64,000 nucleotides of DNA, taken from NCBI GenBank assembly GCA_023014365.1, contig JAEBUN010000020.1:868001-932000 (forward strand). The letters are read 5' to 3'. The notes beneath the pieces were generated by a model that did not search any database, had not been told where the DNA came from, and was given only the letters and a program-made list of their open reading frames with translations. Shown here piece after piece: positions 11,230 to 21,933 of this stretch (the stretch's first letter is position 1; each line of letters starts with the position of its first letter). The position numbers and the translations under genes are program-made. This DNA is from Lepiota brunneoincarnata (taxonomy: Eukaryota; Basidiomycota; Agaricomycetes; Agaricales; Agaricaceae).

Positions 11230-12486
11230 TTTTTCTGAGCTTGGGAGAGTCAGCGCGTCTGTCTCGGGGAGCTGAGCCTGTCGGCCTTTAGCCTTGGCAT
11301 CAGGGAATTTTTTCTTGTTGCAGTTAGCAGCCCTGTGATTGGGATCTGCGCAGACAAGGCAGAGGTTATTGTCGAAACGTCGTTGACGTTCCTCGGGGGT
11401 TAATTTACCGTCCTTACCAAGTTTACTAGTAAGGTCGGATTTGGGCGGGGCCGATTTCTGACCGGCAGACGGGTTGGGTGGATTGCCCTTGAAGCTGGTG
11501 TTGGGCGTGCTGCCTCTGTTATTATTGGCAGGCTTGGCAGCAGGTTGCAGGTTGGTCGAGGTGGAAGGGGATGGGTTACCTCCAGGTTTCCTAGAGGCAG
11601 TCGGGTCCGAAGCGGATTTGGCATGGGCCTTCTCGCGTTGGCGCTCCCAGTAGCGAGCGTTGATCTTCATCGCTGCTGCTCGCATTTCGATGAAGGTGTC
11701 GGGCTTGCCATCGGGCCGATTTGACAGAATGTCCTGGATGCGGTCGGGGAGGCCTTTGTAGTAGCAGTGACAAAATACTTCATCACCCCAGCAGAGTTGG
11801 CCAGCTAGGCGGAGAAAGTCGACGTTGTAGATGGCGATCTTCTCGTCGTAGCGCATTTGGAGGGAGTCAAGCTGCTCAGTAGCTTCTCCGGTCGGATCCG
11901 CGGGACCGAAATTGGTCTGCAGCTCCAGGGTGAACTGGTCCCAGTCCTCGATCCAGTTGTGCATTATTCCGTGGTTGTTGGCCTCATCGAGGCCGATTTT
12001 GAAGTGTTGCTGTGCCACACCTGTGAGGTATGTCAACGCGAAGTTGACCTTGGTGGCGGGGATAGCAAACTGGGCTGGGTTGGTACGGAAATAGAGTCGG
12101 TATTGGAAGAGGAAGGGTTTGAGTTTGGCAGGGTCGGAACCTGTAAAGATGTCAGGTTCGCGAGCTTTGGTACGGGGAGTTCGAGGAGGCTGTGGGGCTT
12201 GAGAGTTCCCACAGCCATCCATTTGATCGGCTATGCATTGGAAAACTTGGAGTATGAGTCTATCATGGTCGTCTCGGGTGTTGCCAGGTGGAATGTTGTT
12301 GTTGTTGTCGCCGTTGTCTGATGGTTCGTCGTCGCCCAGGGGCCCGTCCCTGTTGTCAGGATAGTCATCGGGATCACCAGGGTCGCTGGGATCAGGATTG
12401 GGGTCGGGGCCGTCGTTGGGGCCGTCGGGAGTCCGGAATACTGAAGGTTGTATATCTTCAGAGAACTGGTCTGGGGTTGAGGGCAT
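11227..12486 (-). CDS. Gag of Ty3 copy 1, intact
   Basis: A 419-aa open frame starts MPSTPDQFSED. It has an acidic Pro/Asp-rich N-terminus, a capsid-like retrotransposon-gag middle region (FLFQYRLYF...YLTGVAQQHF), a Ser/Asn/Pro-rich linker and one CCHC zinc knuckle near the C-terminus (CLVCADPNHRAANC). It packages the element RNA. It is the first gene after the 5' LTR at 12681. The same frame in copy 2 has lost its ATG and gained stops. Confidence 0.9.
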   Translation of the reverse strand: MPSTPDQFSEDIQPSVFRTPDGPNDGPDPNPDPSDPGDPDDYPDNRDGPLGDDEPSDNGDNNNNIPPGNTRDDHDRLILQVFQCIADQMDGCGNSQAPQPPRTPRTKAREPDIFTGSDPAKLKPFLFQYRLYFRTNPAQFAIPATKVNFALTYLTGVAQQHFKIGLDEANNHGIMHNWIEDWDQFTLELQTNFGPADPTGEATEQLDSLQMRYDEKIAIYNVDFLRLAGQLCWGDEVFCHCYYKGLPDRIQDILSNRPDGKPDTFIEMRAAAMKINARYWERQREKAHAKSASDPTASRKPGGNPSPSTSTNLQPAAKPANNNRGSTPNTSFKGNPPNPSAGQKSAPPKSDLTSKLGKDGKLTPEERQRRFDNNLCLVCADPNHRAANCNKKKFPDAKAKGRQAQLPETDALTLPSSEK

Positions 12487-12680
12487 GATAGATTGTCAGC
12501 GAGAGCGAGAAGCCCTTGGGGAGTCGGGTTGCAGTTCCTCGGAAGGAGGTTGTCGAGTGATGCGTTTGCTACGGCGAGCGGCTGGAGTTACCAGAGTGCG
12601 AGTACGGGTAACTGTTCGAGAGACCATGGTTAGAAAGATTCAGAGTGTGGTGGACAGGAGGAGTGTGAGTCTGATAATAC

Positions 12681-13340
12681 TGTTAGAGCCGGTGCGGGTT
12701 GGGACCGAAGCGGAGGGTCGGGGTGGTATCCTTGGTATAAGGTAACCGGGGACAGGGCGAAGTCAGTATGTAGACTTTGGGACCGAGGCAGAGTACGTCG
12801 GGCGGGGGGTTGGACTTGCGGCCTCAGCTTATGTGCTGTGCCCTCCTACTATCCTAGTCCGTATTTCAGGAAGTCGGAGCCGAAGTGGAGCGAGGCAGAA
12901 GAGAGGAGAGGATAGGGAACAGGGAGCTGGTCCGCTGCTCGATTCGATTATCAGACTGAGGAGTACAAGCCAAGTACCTACGGTATATATACTACTGGCC
13001 TTATGAACTATGACTTGTACTGACTACATGCGGAGCGGAGCGGAGACCGATCTAGTTACAAACGGATTACAAACGGATTACGAATGGAATGGAAATGGGT
13101 ACAGGTATGGAGACTAATAACGTATCTTGACTACGGACGGGAAATGGAGACGGGGGTATGAGACACTGAGGGCCAGGTGACCACAGCATGTGTGGAGGTG
13201 GTCATGTGATTGGGGCAGGGGGTTGTGGTTGGAGCAGGTCGGGGCCGAGTCGGAGGGCAGAGGGTTGTTGTGTGGAACACACGTGGAGTTGAGAAGCCGA
13301 AGTTTAAATGATTAGACTCTGAGTTGGCATGGATATGACA
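12681..13340 (-). repeat. 5' LTR of Ty3 copy 1
   Basis: 660 bp, TG...CA ends. The element transcript would begin here, downstream of the TATATATAC box near 12987. I see no obvious tRNA primer site with the usual TGG beside it; the adjacent internal sequence is GTATTATCAGACTC. Confidence 0.93.
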
Positions 13341-14460
13341 ATAAGCTGTGTCCTGCTTTATACATGTGTAGCCTGAAAAGGGAAGCTAATTAATGACATG
13401 GACATTGAAAAGGAAGAGAAAGAGACATGCTACGATTTTCTGAGCTCTGCGAGTAGTGGTAGAGGATGTGATAATACACAGAAGAGATCTGCTTTAAATA
13501 ATTGGGTGAGATGCTGTAGACAATGTCAATTCTCTAAGAGGTAGGAGTCACGTCAAGCTAGCAACTTACCGTCATGTTTTATTTTTATAATGAGGTGGAA
13601 TCTGGATCCAGGCACAACACATATTTGGAATACATAAAGGCTGAAATAATCTGTTGGAAAAGATAATTAGATGGGAGACAAGTAGACTTGCATCACTATT
13701 GTTTGAGTTACAATATTCAATTTCTCGTCCCCATAGGTCCGGTCGGTGAGGTAGCAATGCGATTGCTTGCTTCATTGGTCATCCAACTTGGATGCAGCTC
13801 GAAGGCAGTCAAACACGCGCATGGGCACAAACAATGACAACGAGGGGCCAAGCCCGCACATCCGTCTTATAAAGTTATGATTTCCAGTGATTGCCACTAC
13901 AGACCTACTCAGTTCTGTGAGGATGGCACGGGTGGCACCACAAATATGTGGGGTATATAGTTACAATCACACTGCTGTGATTCTCTGTTGAGATGGTGAG
14001 CTGTGGGGCTGAAGGACCACAGGTCACACACATGATGTTACCTCTGTACTACGTGTGTTGGTGGTTCGCTTTTAGTGCGCTTCAAGCAGTAAAAGGACTG
14101 GGAGTGTGTGGGTGTCGTGGTTGCCCCTGCGGTCTTGTCCAGATTAATGGAGGAGGGGATGATGGGTGCTATGCGAGCAGCCATTGTTGGCCCTCCACAC
14201 CACCTCTTAGGGAAGCTCCAAGAGCCTAACACCGGTCGAAGTTGGCTTCCTCATACACATTTACCAGTGGCATAGCCTTCAGGCTGTGGCCTGTGCTTCA
14301 AAATATGAGCTTGAGGTTACATGATCCAAATACAGTGGCATCAGGGCGGCCAACTGAGTTTCATTTGTCAGACTGCGCGTCTTGCAGTGTTTGGTTTGAA
14401 TCATGGGCACATGAGCCTGTTGTATTCAAAATAGCATTGTATCCATCTTGCTGCATGTTA
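13341..14460. other. Host sequence between transposons
   Basis: It starts with the ATAAG target duplication and ends at the TA target of the pogo-like element. Short open frames occur on both strands but none has a recognisable domain or splice pattern. I see nothing definite in it. Confidence 0.4.
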
Positions 14461-14552
14461 CAGTGATCTGCTGTCACTTGGCACAGCAGATTGATTTTAT
14501 TTTTTCCTGCTTGCATTTTGCCTCAGACCATAGAAAGAAATAGTCAAACATA

Positions 14553-14762
14553 CAGTGACCCACAAAACCGTTCCAATGTTTTGTACTTTTGACTTAAAGT
14601 AGTAATAGCTCAGTAAATAAAATAGCCATATTTGTGAATATATTTATAAACATAGCCAAATATGTCATATCTGACTCTGCAAAGTTGCATCCTGTAATAC
14701 TTCCAAATTAGGCAATTATGAATTTTGTAATCATTTTAAGTCATTGGAACGGTTTTGTCAAT
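14553..14762 (+). repeat. Left inverted repeat of the Tc1-like element
   Basis: 210 bp, ending CGGTTTTGTCAAT; it pairs with 15949-16158. Confidence 0.9.
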
Positions 14763-14792
14763 GACATATTATACTAGGCTATCCTATTATTT

Positions 14793-15809
14793 CTAGTACT
14801 TAGAGTAGCCCCCCCTGGCTTTGAGTACAGCTGCTACTCTTCTAGGCATACTTTCAATTAACTTCTGACACTCAGAAGCTGGAATAGCATCCCACTCCTT
14901 TTCTACCCTCTGCCACAACTCCTCCATACCCTTGGGAGGAGATTCATACTCTCCCAACTTTCTCTTCACATATTCCCATAAGTGTTCAATGGGATTGAGG
15001 TCAGGTGACTGTGCTGGCCAGGTTAGGAGCCTAAAATGATTTTTTTGAAACCATTCTTTGGCCAGTGTACTCTTGTGTTTGGGGTCATTATCTTGCTGAA
15101 AGATAATATCTCGGGGTTTAAGCTTGTACCACCGGAGACTCTTCTTCAAATCTTCCTCCAAAATTTGCACAAACAACTCTGCATCCATCCTTCCATCAAT
15201 CCTCACTGCATAGCCTGGGCTATCCCACAGCATACAGCCCCAAACCATCACTGATCCTCCTCCATACTTCAGAGTTCCCTTGACCAATCTTTCACTAAGC
15301 CCCTCTCCCTTCTTTTTCCATCCCCACTTCCTCCCATCTGACCCCAAACGATTAATTTTGGTCTCATCAGACCATACAACCAGCTTCCAGTCCTCCATAG
15401 TCCAATGCTGGTGTGTCAGAGCAAAATCCAGCCTAGCCCTCCTATGCTTGTCAGAGAGTAAAGGCTTTTTTTGCTTGACTACAGCCTTCATTCCTGCCTG
15501 TTTGAGATGCCTTGCTACAGTCTGTGAAGAGACTGATGTCCCAATGATGGGAGCAAGAGATTTGGCTATATCTACAGCAGTTTCAGCCTTGCCAGCAGAG
15601 ATAAGATGGATAGCATGCCGAATATTAGTGGTAGAGAGTTTTGAAGGACGTCCTCCAAGTGATTTAGTAAGGCTGGAACAATTTTTAGAGGCTAGCCTGG
15701 ATATGGTACTGCGCCCAACACCAGTAATTGCCTCAATTTTAGTATAGGAATGATGAGAATTTAGCAAAGAGAGGATGGTTTGCTTTAGAGTAGAAGATAA
15801 TGGCTTCAT
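14793..15809 (-). CDS. Tc1-family DD34E transposase, apparently intact
   Basis: The 338-aa frame starts MKPLSSTLKQTILSLL and has no stops. It has two helix-turn-helix units (ITGVGRSTISRLASKN, then a second around SSQTVARHLKQAGMKA) and a complete DDE triad: Asp in VVWSDETK, Asp in FQQDNDPKH, and Glu in NPIEHLWEYV 34 residues further on. It would cut and paste the element at TA sites. With near-identical terminal repeats and TA duplications, this is the copy in the window most likely to be still mobile or recently so. Confidence 0.93.
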   Translation of the reverse strand: MKPLSSTLKQTILSLLNSHHSYTKIEAITGVGRSTISRLASKNCSSLTKSLGGRPSKLSTTNIRHAIHLISAGKAETAVDIAKSLAPIIGTSVSSQTVARHLKQAGMKAVVKQKKPLLSDKHRRARLDFALTHQHWTMEDWKLVVWSDETKINRLGSDGRKWGWKKKGEGLSERLVKGTLKYGGGSVMVWGCMLWDSPGYAVRIDGRMDAELFVQILEEDLKKSLRWYKLKPRDIIFQQDNDPKHKSTLAKEWFQKNHFRLLTWPAQSPDLNPIEHLWEYVKRKLGEYESPPKGMEELWQRVEKEWDAIPASECQKLIESMPRRVAAVLKARGGYSKY

Positions 15810-15948
15810 GGTAGGTAGGGGGGTTGAGAATGATGGGACATGGCTGTCAGCACATCTATTTATATGTCAAAGACACGTGGTCACATGATCTTGTTGATTC
15901 ACAATCAACGGAGTCATGTGATTGCTTGGATTAGTATTAAAAATTACT

Positions 15949-16158
15949 ATTGACAAAACCGTTCCAATGACTTAAAATGATTACAAAATTCATAATTGCC
16001 TCATTTAGAAGTATTACATAACGCGACTTTGCAGGGTCAGATATGACATATTTGGCTATGTTTATAAATATATTCACAAATTTAGCTATTTTATTTACTG
16101 AGCTATTACTACTTTAAGTCAAAAGTACAAAACATTGGAACGGTTTTGTGGGTCACTG
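15949..16158 (-). repeat. Right inverted repeat of the Tc1-like element
   Basis: 210 bp. It differs from the left repeat at about ten positions, mostly in three short patches. Confidence 0.9.
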
Positions 16159-16308
16159 TATACTAAATAGTGTTCTATGTAACATGGAGCCTTGTTAAAA
16201 TGAACCATAGCATGAGAATTTGTGAAATTATTTTTTCTAAGACTTGAGACCCAAAACAGCCGAAAACCGTCATTTGGCACAGTGTGACAAAAGTGTGACA
16301 CCTGCTTA

Positions 16309-18497
16309 TCAATCTGCATCTTCCCTATCATGGTTATCCTCTGCTCCGTCTCCCTCACCAATTCCCATGTCCCGCTCTACTAGAGCCTTGATTTCTGCTC
16401 TGGTAGGGCATTTTGGCTGCTTTGGGAGCTCCTTCTGTGGTACATTTTGCTTCAGGAGCTCCTCCCATTCCTTTTCATTGTCCCCTTTTGCCTTCTCCCA
16501 CTGCAGTCTTGTTGCCTTCCATCGTACCTCAATGGCATCCTTCAGAGCTCGCTTCTGAGCCCTTTCATCTGCTTGTATCTTTTTCTCCCTCTCTTCCCGC
16601 TCCAGCCACTCCATCAACAACTCAATCTCCCTGGTAAATGATGGATCTGTCAAGACCCTACCCTTCCCACTTGGAAACAAGAGTGTCCGGTCTTCCTTCT
16701 TCTTGTTCTCCTTTACATTTAAAGAATGGTTTTGCTGACACAGTGTAAGGTCCTAAATGACCATCTGGGCATGATTTGCCTCAATGATTAGATCTTGAGC
16801 CTTGATCTGCTGTTGAGCACTCTTGAGGCTTGTCTCAAGCTTTGAGATGTGTTCAACAAGCTTGCTCCGACCAAAATTACTGGCTCCAGGTGAGTTTTGA
16901 GTGTTGAGGAGACTCCAGTTGGGTTTAGGAAGATTGTGTGGATGCTCAATGATTGGATGAAGAATGGAATAGGAGGATTTAAATGGGCTATCCGAAACCA
17001 GGTATAATACTGAACTTGATGAGAGTGATTCTGACAGCATCCGAGCTTGTTTTCTAGGCATAAAATCAGTCGGGCTTGCAGATCTGTATGCTGGAACTAT
17101 TAGGTTTGGCCCTGGGGAGGTTATTGTTGATATTGAGGGGGGATTGCTGTGAAATACTGCCATCACTCACTGAATTGGTGATGGTTGCTGGACAGGAAAG
17201 GTTCCCTTTGTAGATTTTGGTATACTTGGTTGTCTTTGTTGTTCGGAAATGATATTTGGATTGAAAGGATGAACACCTATTGCCTTGAAAGCAGCTTGAA
17301 TAGTATCTGGGGTGAATGCACGCAAGTAAGCTGTCCCAAAAACACGAGTAAAGTCTGCCTTTGAGAGGGAATTGTGGTTTTCCTTTTCGTATGAATTCAG
17401 TTCCTCCTTCCAAACTTCTTTCATCCAAGCAAAGCAGACCACATCCAACCCTTGAAGAGCATGGGTGCAGTGTGGTGGATATCCCAAGATCACGATGTTA
17501 TTGTTGATGGCATAGTGTAGAAGTTCACAAGTGTAATGAGATTTATGGCCATCCAGAATGAGAATGCAAGTTTTTCCATTTGCCTTGTCTTTTGTTGGTG
17601 GATCAAAATGCAATTTAATCCAGTCAAGTGCAAGTTCACCATCTGTCCAACTGTTAGGTGAGTGTGCAATCCTTGGTAAAAATATTATATTAGTCACAGA
17701 TCAAGATATTCCTATATTAATATTGACTTACGATGCATTCACAACATTGTTTTGATTCCACTTTGCCATAAAATGTTTCCCCTTGAAAATTATCATAGGA
17801 TGGAGAGCAGAACCATCTGCACAGATGGTCACCAGTACAGTAACATTTCTCGGTTGGCCCCCCCCTGTTTATGCTGTGTTTTTGTTCCCTGACATCCCCA
17901 TACCCGCTCCTTTCCTGAATGTGATCTTGTGAATCCACTTTCATCCATCCCATAGATATTCTCTGGCAAGATTTGTTTATCAATTAAATTTGCCTTGATA
18001 AGTTCAAACCAGGCCTGTACAGCCTCTGGAGTGAGCACACTTGCACGGACAGTATCTAGAGATTTACTCCAGTGAGTCTGGATGACGTCAGCATGACGAT
18101 CCCTAAAACCATCAATCCAATGCTCTCCAAGTGGTTTGCATCCGTTTCCTTCAACTTCCTGCACAATCGCATTGGCATAGTTCATGATTTGTTTCCCATT
18201 TAGGGGAAGCCCACGGTCAGCTGATTGAATAATAAAATCCACAAGAACTTGCTCCTTTGCAGGGCTGAGCTGCTGCAGTGAAGCAACATATTCTTCTTGA
18301 GTCCCCTCTCCATTTACACACTGTGCGAGACTTCTGTATGGTACCTGGAGTTTTTCTGCAAAAAAGCGAAGGCCTGGAGGCTTCTTTAATGTCTCCTTTT
18401 CTTGGATATATGCTGCTGCTGCATCATTAAGGTTCCGGTTCAGTTCTGCCCAAGCCTTCTTCTTTTTGTTGGCAATGGACTCTGCATGGAACACCAT
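16309..18497 (-). pseudogene. pogo/Fot1-family transposase with a poly-G frameshift
   Basis: The reading starts MVFHAESIANKKKKAW at 18497. It has a CENP-B-type helix-turn-helix region (GKQIMNYANAIVQ, HWIDGFRDRH) and then the DDE/D catalytic parts: GMDESGF, LILDGHKSHYT and PPHCTHALQGLDVV. The C-terminal part is Lys/Glu-rich (16680-16309). A run of eight G at about 17859-17866 breaks the frame; six or nine would restore the usual QGG...NVTVLVTICADGS stretch. An intron (about 17728-17669) separates the second and third coding parts. Because of the G-run shift this copy is probably dead. Confidence 0.85.
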
Positions 18498-19202
18498 AGT
18501 ACCAGTGCAAAAGATGAGTAACGAGAAGGAGATGGGAGGGATGTACAAATTTTTGAGTTTACGAGCATACTTCCACCTGTGTTGAATGTCACGCTCTCAA
18601 AAAGGCCATCTATCGCTAGCTCCTGAGCTTGCAGCCCTACCAAAATTGACCTACAGATAGCTTGAATGCATATCTACAGAATGGGCCAAGACTCGCACAG
18701 AAATATGTGCTTTTTGTAGTTTGAGTGACATTTGATCTCGCCTCGAAAGTTGTTTGGGCATATTTTGAGAGACTTTCGGAGGGAATCATGGCATGCCTCC
18801 CTCAAATTTGCTTCAATCACCTTAGTTTTAGGTGAAACAGTAGACCTCTATGTAGTGTGTTTATCATAATTTTATCAGGATATTACGCTGAAGAGATGAG
18901 CACTAATCTTAGATTGTGCCAAATGACGGTGGTGTGCCAAATGACGGCAGATCACTGTAAGGTGGTGTATAACGCAATAATTCCAGCTGTATAAGGCAAG
19001 CTAGTTACGCGATATCTACATTATCGACTCAGGTCTTTCCTTAAGCGATATATTTTCTGCCGAGTAATCAATCATGCTTGGTATCGCATCCAGGGCTTGC
19101 TAACTTGACCCGTCCCAGCCGATGTGTGGAGTTGGACAATGGGAGGATATAAGTTGCCAATGGACCCCAATGATAGGCGTCCTCAGTACAGCCCAAGTAG
19201 AG

Positions 19203-21492
19203 ATGCCTGGGATGTTCTCCAATCTTGTCCTCGTTCTTGGACTAGCCTCTTTCGGTTTGTGCGCAATCCATGGTTCAATTGACGATGTCCCAAAATTGAA
19301 CTGGGATTTCATCATTGTCGGAGGTATGCAACCATCCTCTTGTTCAGTACACATCACCCAAATGATGTATGTGTCAATCTAGGAGGCACTGCTGGCTCTG
19401 TCCTAGCGAGCAGACTAACAGAAAATCCAAAGTTCAATGTCCTCGTTATAGAAGCAGGACCTACGTATGTTCGGATTCTCTTCGTCTCCGTCAAGCCACG
19501 GCGCTAATTCTTATTGTCCCCCTAGGAATGAAGGTGTCCTCGACTCTATCGTTCCAGGTCTGCAAAACAACACCGCTCTATCACGGTTCGACTGGAATTT
19601 CACCACGACATCGCAACAAGGGCTGAACGGCCGTTCAGTTCCTTATCAACGCGGGCATTTACTCGGTGGGAGTAGTTCCGTCAGTACGTTTATCCTCCAC
19701 GCAAAAGTATACGTCCAGCTTGCAAACTTTACCGAGTACAGATGGTATGGTTTACACTCGAGGTTCTTCCTCCGATTTCGACCGTTTCGCAAGTGCGAGC
19801 GGGGACCGAGGATGGAGCTGGGACAGGCTCCAGCCATACATCAGAAAGGTAATAAGCAAAGTCAAATTTCAGTTCGTCAGACTGCTGAATGCCCTACTCA
19901 GCACGAAAAGCTCGAGGCCCCGGCCGATAACCACGATACCAAAGGCCAATTTAACCCCGCTGTCCATAGCACGACCGGAATGGTACCCGTAACCCTCCCT
20001 GGATTCACCTTTAGTCCGGCCTTCGATGCGGCCACGTTACAGGCGAGTAGAGAATTGGGTGGGGATTTCCAGTTCAATTTGGATATGAATTCTGGTAGCC
20101 CGCTTGGGGTTGGTACGTCCATTCCATGCTTCGCAATAGACGGTGATGGGGAACCCCTGGGTAGGCTGGTTGCAATCTACCATTGGACATGATGGGACTA
20201 GAAGCAGCGCCGCAACAACGTACCTCAACTCACGGGCGCAGTCTCGGAAGAACCTACATATCGTAACCGACACTCGTGTCGCACGTGTACTCAGGACGAC
20301 TGGCAGCGATGCCAAAGGCCTGGCGATCCGCACCGTCGAGATTCGCTTCCCAGACTCACAGCGTACGGTCCGTTTGACTGCATCTAAGGAAGTCATCTTG
20401 TCCGCCGGATCCGTTGGCACCCCGCACATCCTCCTGAATTCTGGCATTGGTGACCAGAACGACTTGGAAGCACTCAACATATCAACAGTGTTGCATAATC
20501 CCAGCGTGGGGCGAAATCTGTCCGACCACCCGCTCACCTTCGCCGGATTTGGTTTGGCCCCCAACTCGATTGATCTAGGTCCTTGGGTAAAGTGGGTGAT
20601 TCAGTCAATGGATAAGGATAGAACGCGCACTCACAGCATTCTAATGGCAGCCTGAGCTCCGACCCAGCACTTCAAGCCCGAGCGCTGGAGCTTTGGAAGA
20701 CGAATAGGACTGGACCAGACGTGAATTTCCTTGCGGGCAGTCATATTGCCTGGACACGTCTACCAGATAATTCGTCCATCTTCGAAGGATCCCCTGATCC
20801 TTCCTCAGGTAGCAATTCTGCGCACATCGAGATCCTGTCGAGCGTGAGTTTTTTCATGTCCCAACTTCACCAAATATTTAAACCATACCCAGGTATCTGG
20901 GGGCATCTATTTCACCCTGATTATTCTTGTCAGCCCTAGCTCTCGTGAGTTGAACAGTGGTTTCCAAGCTCTGAAATAGTGGATGACGGAGACAAACAAA
21001 GGTGGCTCTATAACACTTCGATCCAATAACCCCTTCGACGATCCTCTAATCGACCCAGGATTCTTCACCTCGGAGTTTGACTTATTTGCCACACGCCAAG
21101 GTCTCAGGGACACAATACGTTTCACTAAAGCATCCGTTTGGGAGGGCATCATCACAGACATTCTGGGACCCTTGGCCAATGGAACTACCGACGCGGACAT
21201 TGACGATTACATCAAAAACACTGGTACGACGGGTCTCCATCCCGTAGCGACTGCCTCTATGTCACCCAAGGGCGCAGATTGGGGGGTGGTCGATCCTGAT
21301 TTACTGGTGAAGAAGTTATCAGGATTGAGAATTGTCGACGCATCTAGTATGGTGAGCTGCCTTTGTTGGAAGTTGGCTACACATACTGATTAGCGGGGAA
21401 AATAGCCATATGTGCCTTGTGCGCACACACAGACCCCGGTGTACATTATCGCGGAAAGGGCTGCAGATATGATTAAAGCTGCTTGGCACTGA
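19203..21492 (+). CDS. GMC oxidoreductase, aryl-alcohol oxidase type
   Basis: The product starts [18 protein letters not shown], a likely secretion signal, followed by the FAD-binding [18 protein letters not shown]. Further motifs are [16 protein letters not shown] (GMC signature 1), [15 protein letters not shown] (GMC signature 2) and a C-terminal [12 protein letters not shown]...[17 protein letters not shown]. About eight short introns are needed; those checked join in frame (19324-19382, 19465-19525, 19684 onward, 20587-20636 and the last near 21349-21410). Stop at 21490-21492. Secreted enzymes of this family oxidise aryl alcohols or sugars with FAD and supply peroxide in lignocellulose decay. 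I see no disabling mutation. Exact substrate cannot be told from sequence. Confidence 0.92.
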
Positions 21493-21933
21493 TTACCCGA
21501 ACGCTAACTTAGGCATACCGTATAATATGCTGTTTGGAGTTGTGGGGCTGATGCCATTAATCTGTAAGTAGTTGGGGTGTTAGGCATCAAGTACCGCGTT
21601 AGCCGTGCATGAACTATCTATCGACCCTGCTCTAGAATAATATCTATAGTTTTACCCATCCAAGATGCCCAAGTAGCACGCCCAAACAGAGGGTGAGAAG
21701 ATTGAAGATAGCAAAGTTCCTGGGTTCGTATTTCAGAAAAGCGTGGCGAACGCTTGACCGATGTCCGAAAAGCTCTTTCTGACCCGATTGGCGTTTGCCG
21801 TCTGCCCCTTGCTCCTCCTTCTCGGCCCCCGTCGCCGAACCCTCTTCACCCCAACGCAGTCGCCGACAACTCACCCCAACTCCACACCTCATCCTTATCC
21901 CTAACCAGTCGGCGTGGTGCAGCATAGTCATTT

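Larger units (their letters stand above)
5513..13340 (-). mobile_element. Complete Ty3/chromodomain LTR retrotransposon (copy 1)
   Basis: Two 660-bp LTRs (5513-6172 and 12681-13340) enclose gag and pol on the minus strand, and the element is flanked by the 5-bp duplication ATAAG (5508-5512 and 13341-13345). A polypurine tract lies beside the left (3') LTR. The integrase ends in a chromodomain, the mark of chromoviruses, which steer integration to marked chromatin. Between pol and the 3' LTR lies an oppositely oriented spliced gene (6304-7367). The LTRs differ at roughly 17 sites, nearly all CpG transitions, so insertion was fairly recent. Pol has two in-frame stops, so this copy is probably not autonomous. 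The second copy is at 42474-51763. Confidence 0.95.
14553..16158 (-). mobile_element. Tc1-like transposon with 210-bp inverted repeats
   Basis: The 1606-bp element is bounded by TA (14551-14552, 16159-16160) and by inverted repeats 14553-14762 and 15949-16158, about 95% identical. It begins CAGTGACCCACAAAACC. Each repeat carries the 17-mer ACAAAACCGTTCCAATG at its outer end and the inverted copy at its inner end, so four copies frame the element, like the paired transposase sites of IR/DR elements. It is inserted in the left end of the pogo-like element. One intact transposase lies inside. Confidence 0.95.
14461..18957 (-). mobile_element. pogo/Fot1-like DNA transposon, interrupted by a Tc1-like element
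   Basis: The left end begins CAGTGATCTGCTGTCACTTG and the right end, reverse complemented, begins CAGTGATCTGCCGTCATTTG. Both are flanked by TA (14459-14460, 18958-18959), the target of this superfamily. The motif CCGTCATTTGGCACA is repeated at the right end and again near 16265, probably transposase sites. Without the 1606-bp nested element the transposon is about 2.9 kb. The transposase is on the minus strand. Confidence 0.88.

Noticed and set aside
11221..11240. Programmed -1 frameshift signal at the gag/pol overlap
   Set aside because: The frames do overlap in -1, but AGAAAAATAG is not a standard slippery heptamer; mechanism left open.
12681..12700. tRNA primer-binding site next to the 5' LTR
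   Set aside because: The adjacent internal sequence does not start with TGG and I could not match a tRNA end; self-priming or another primer is possible but unsupported.
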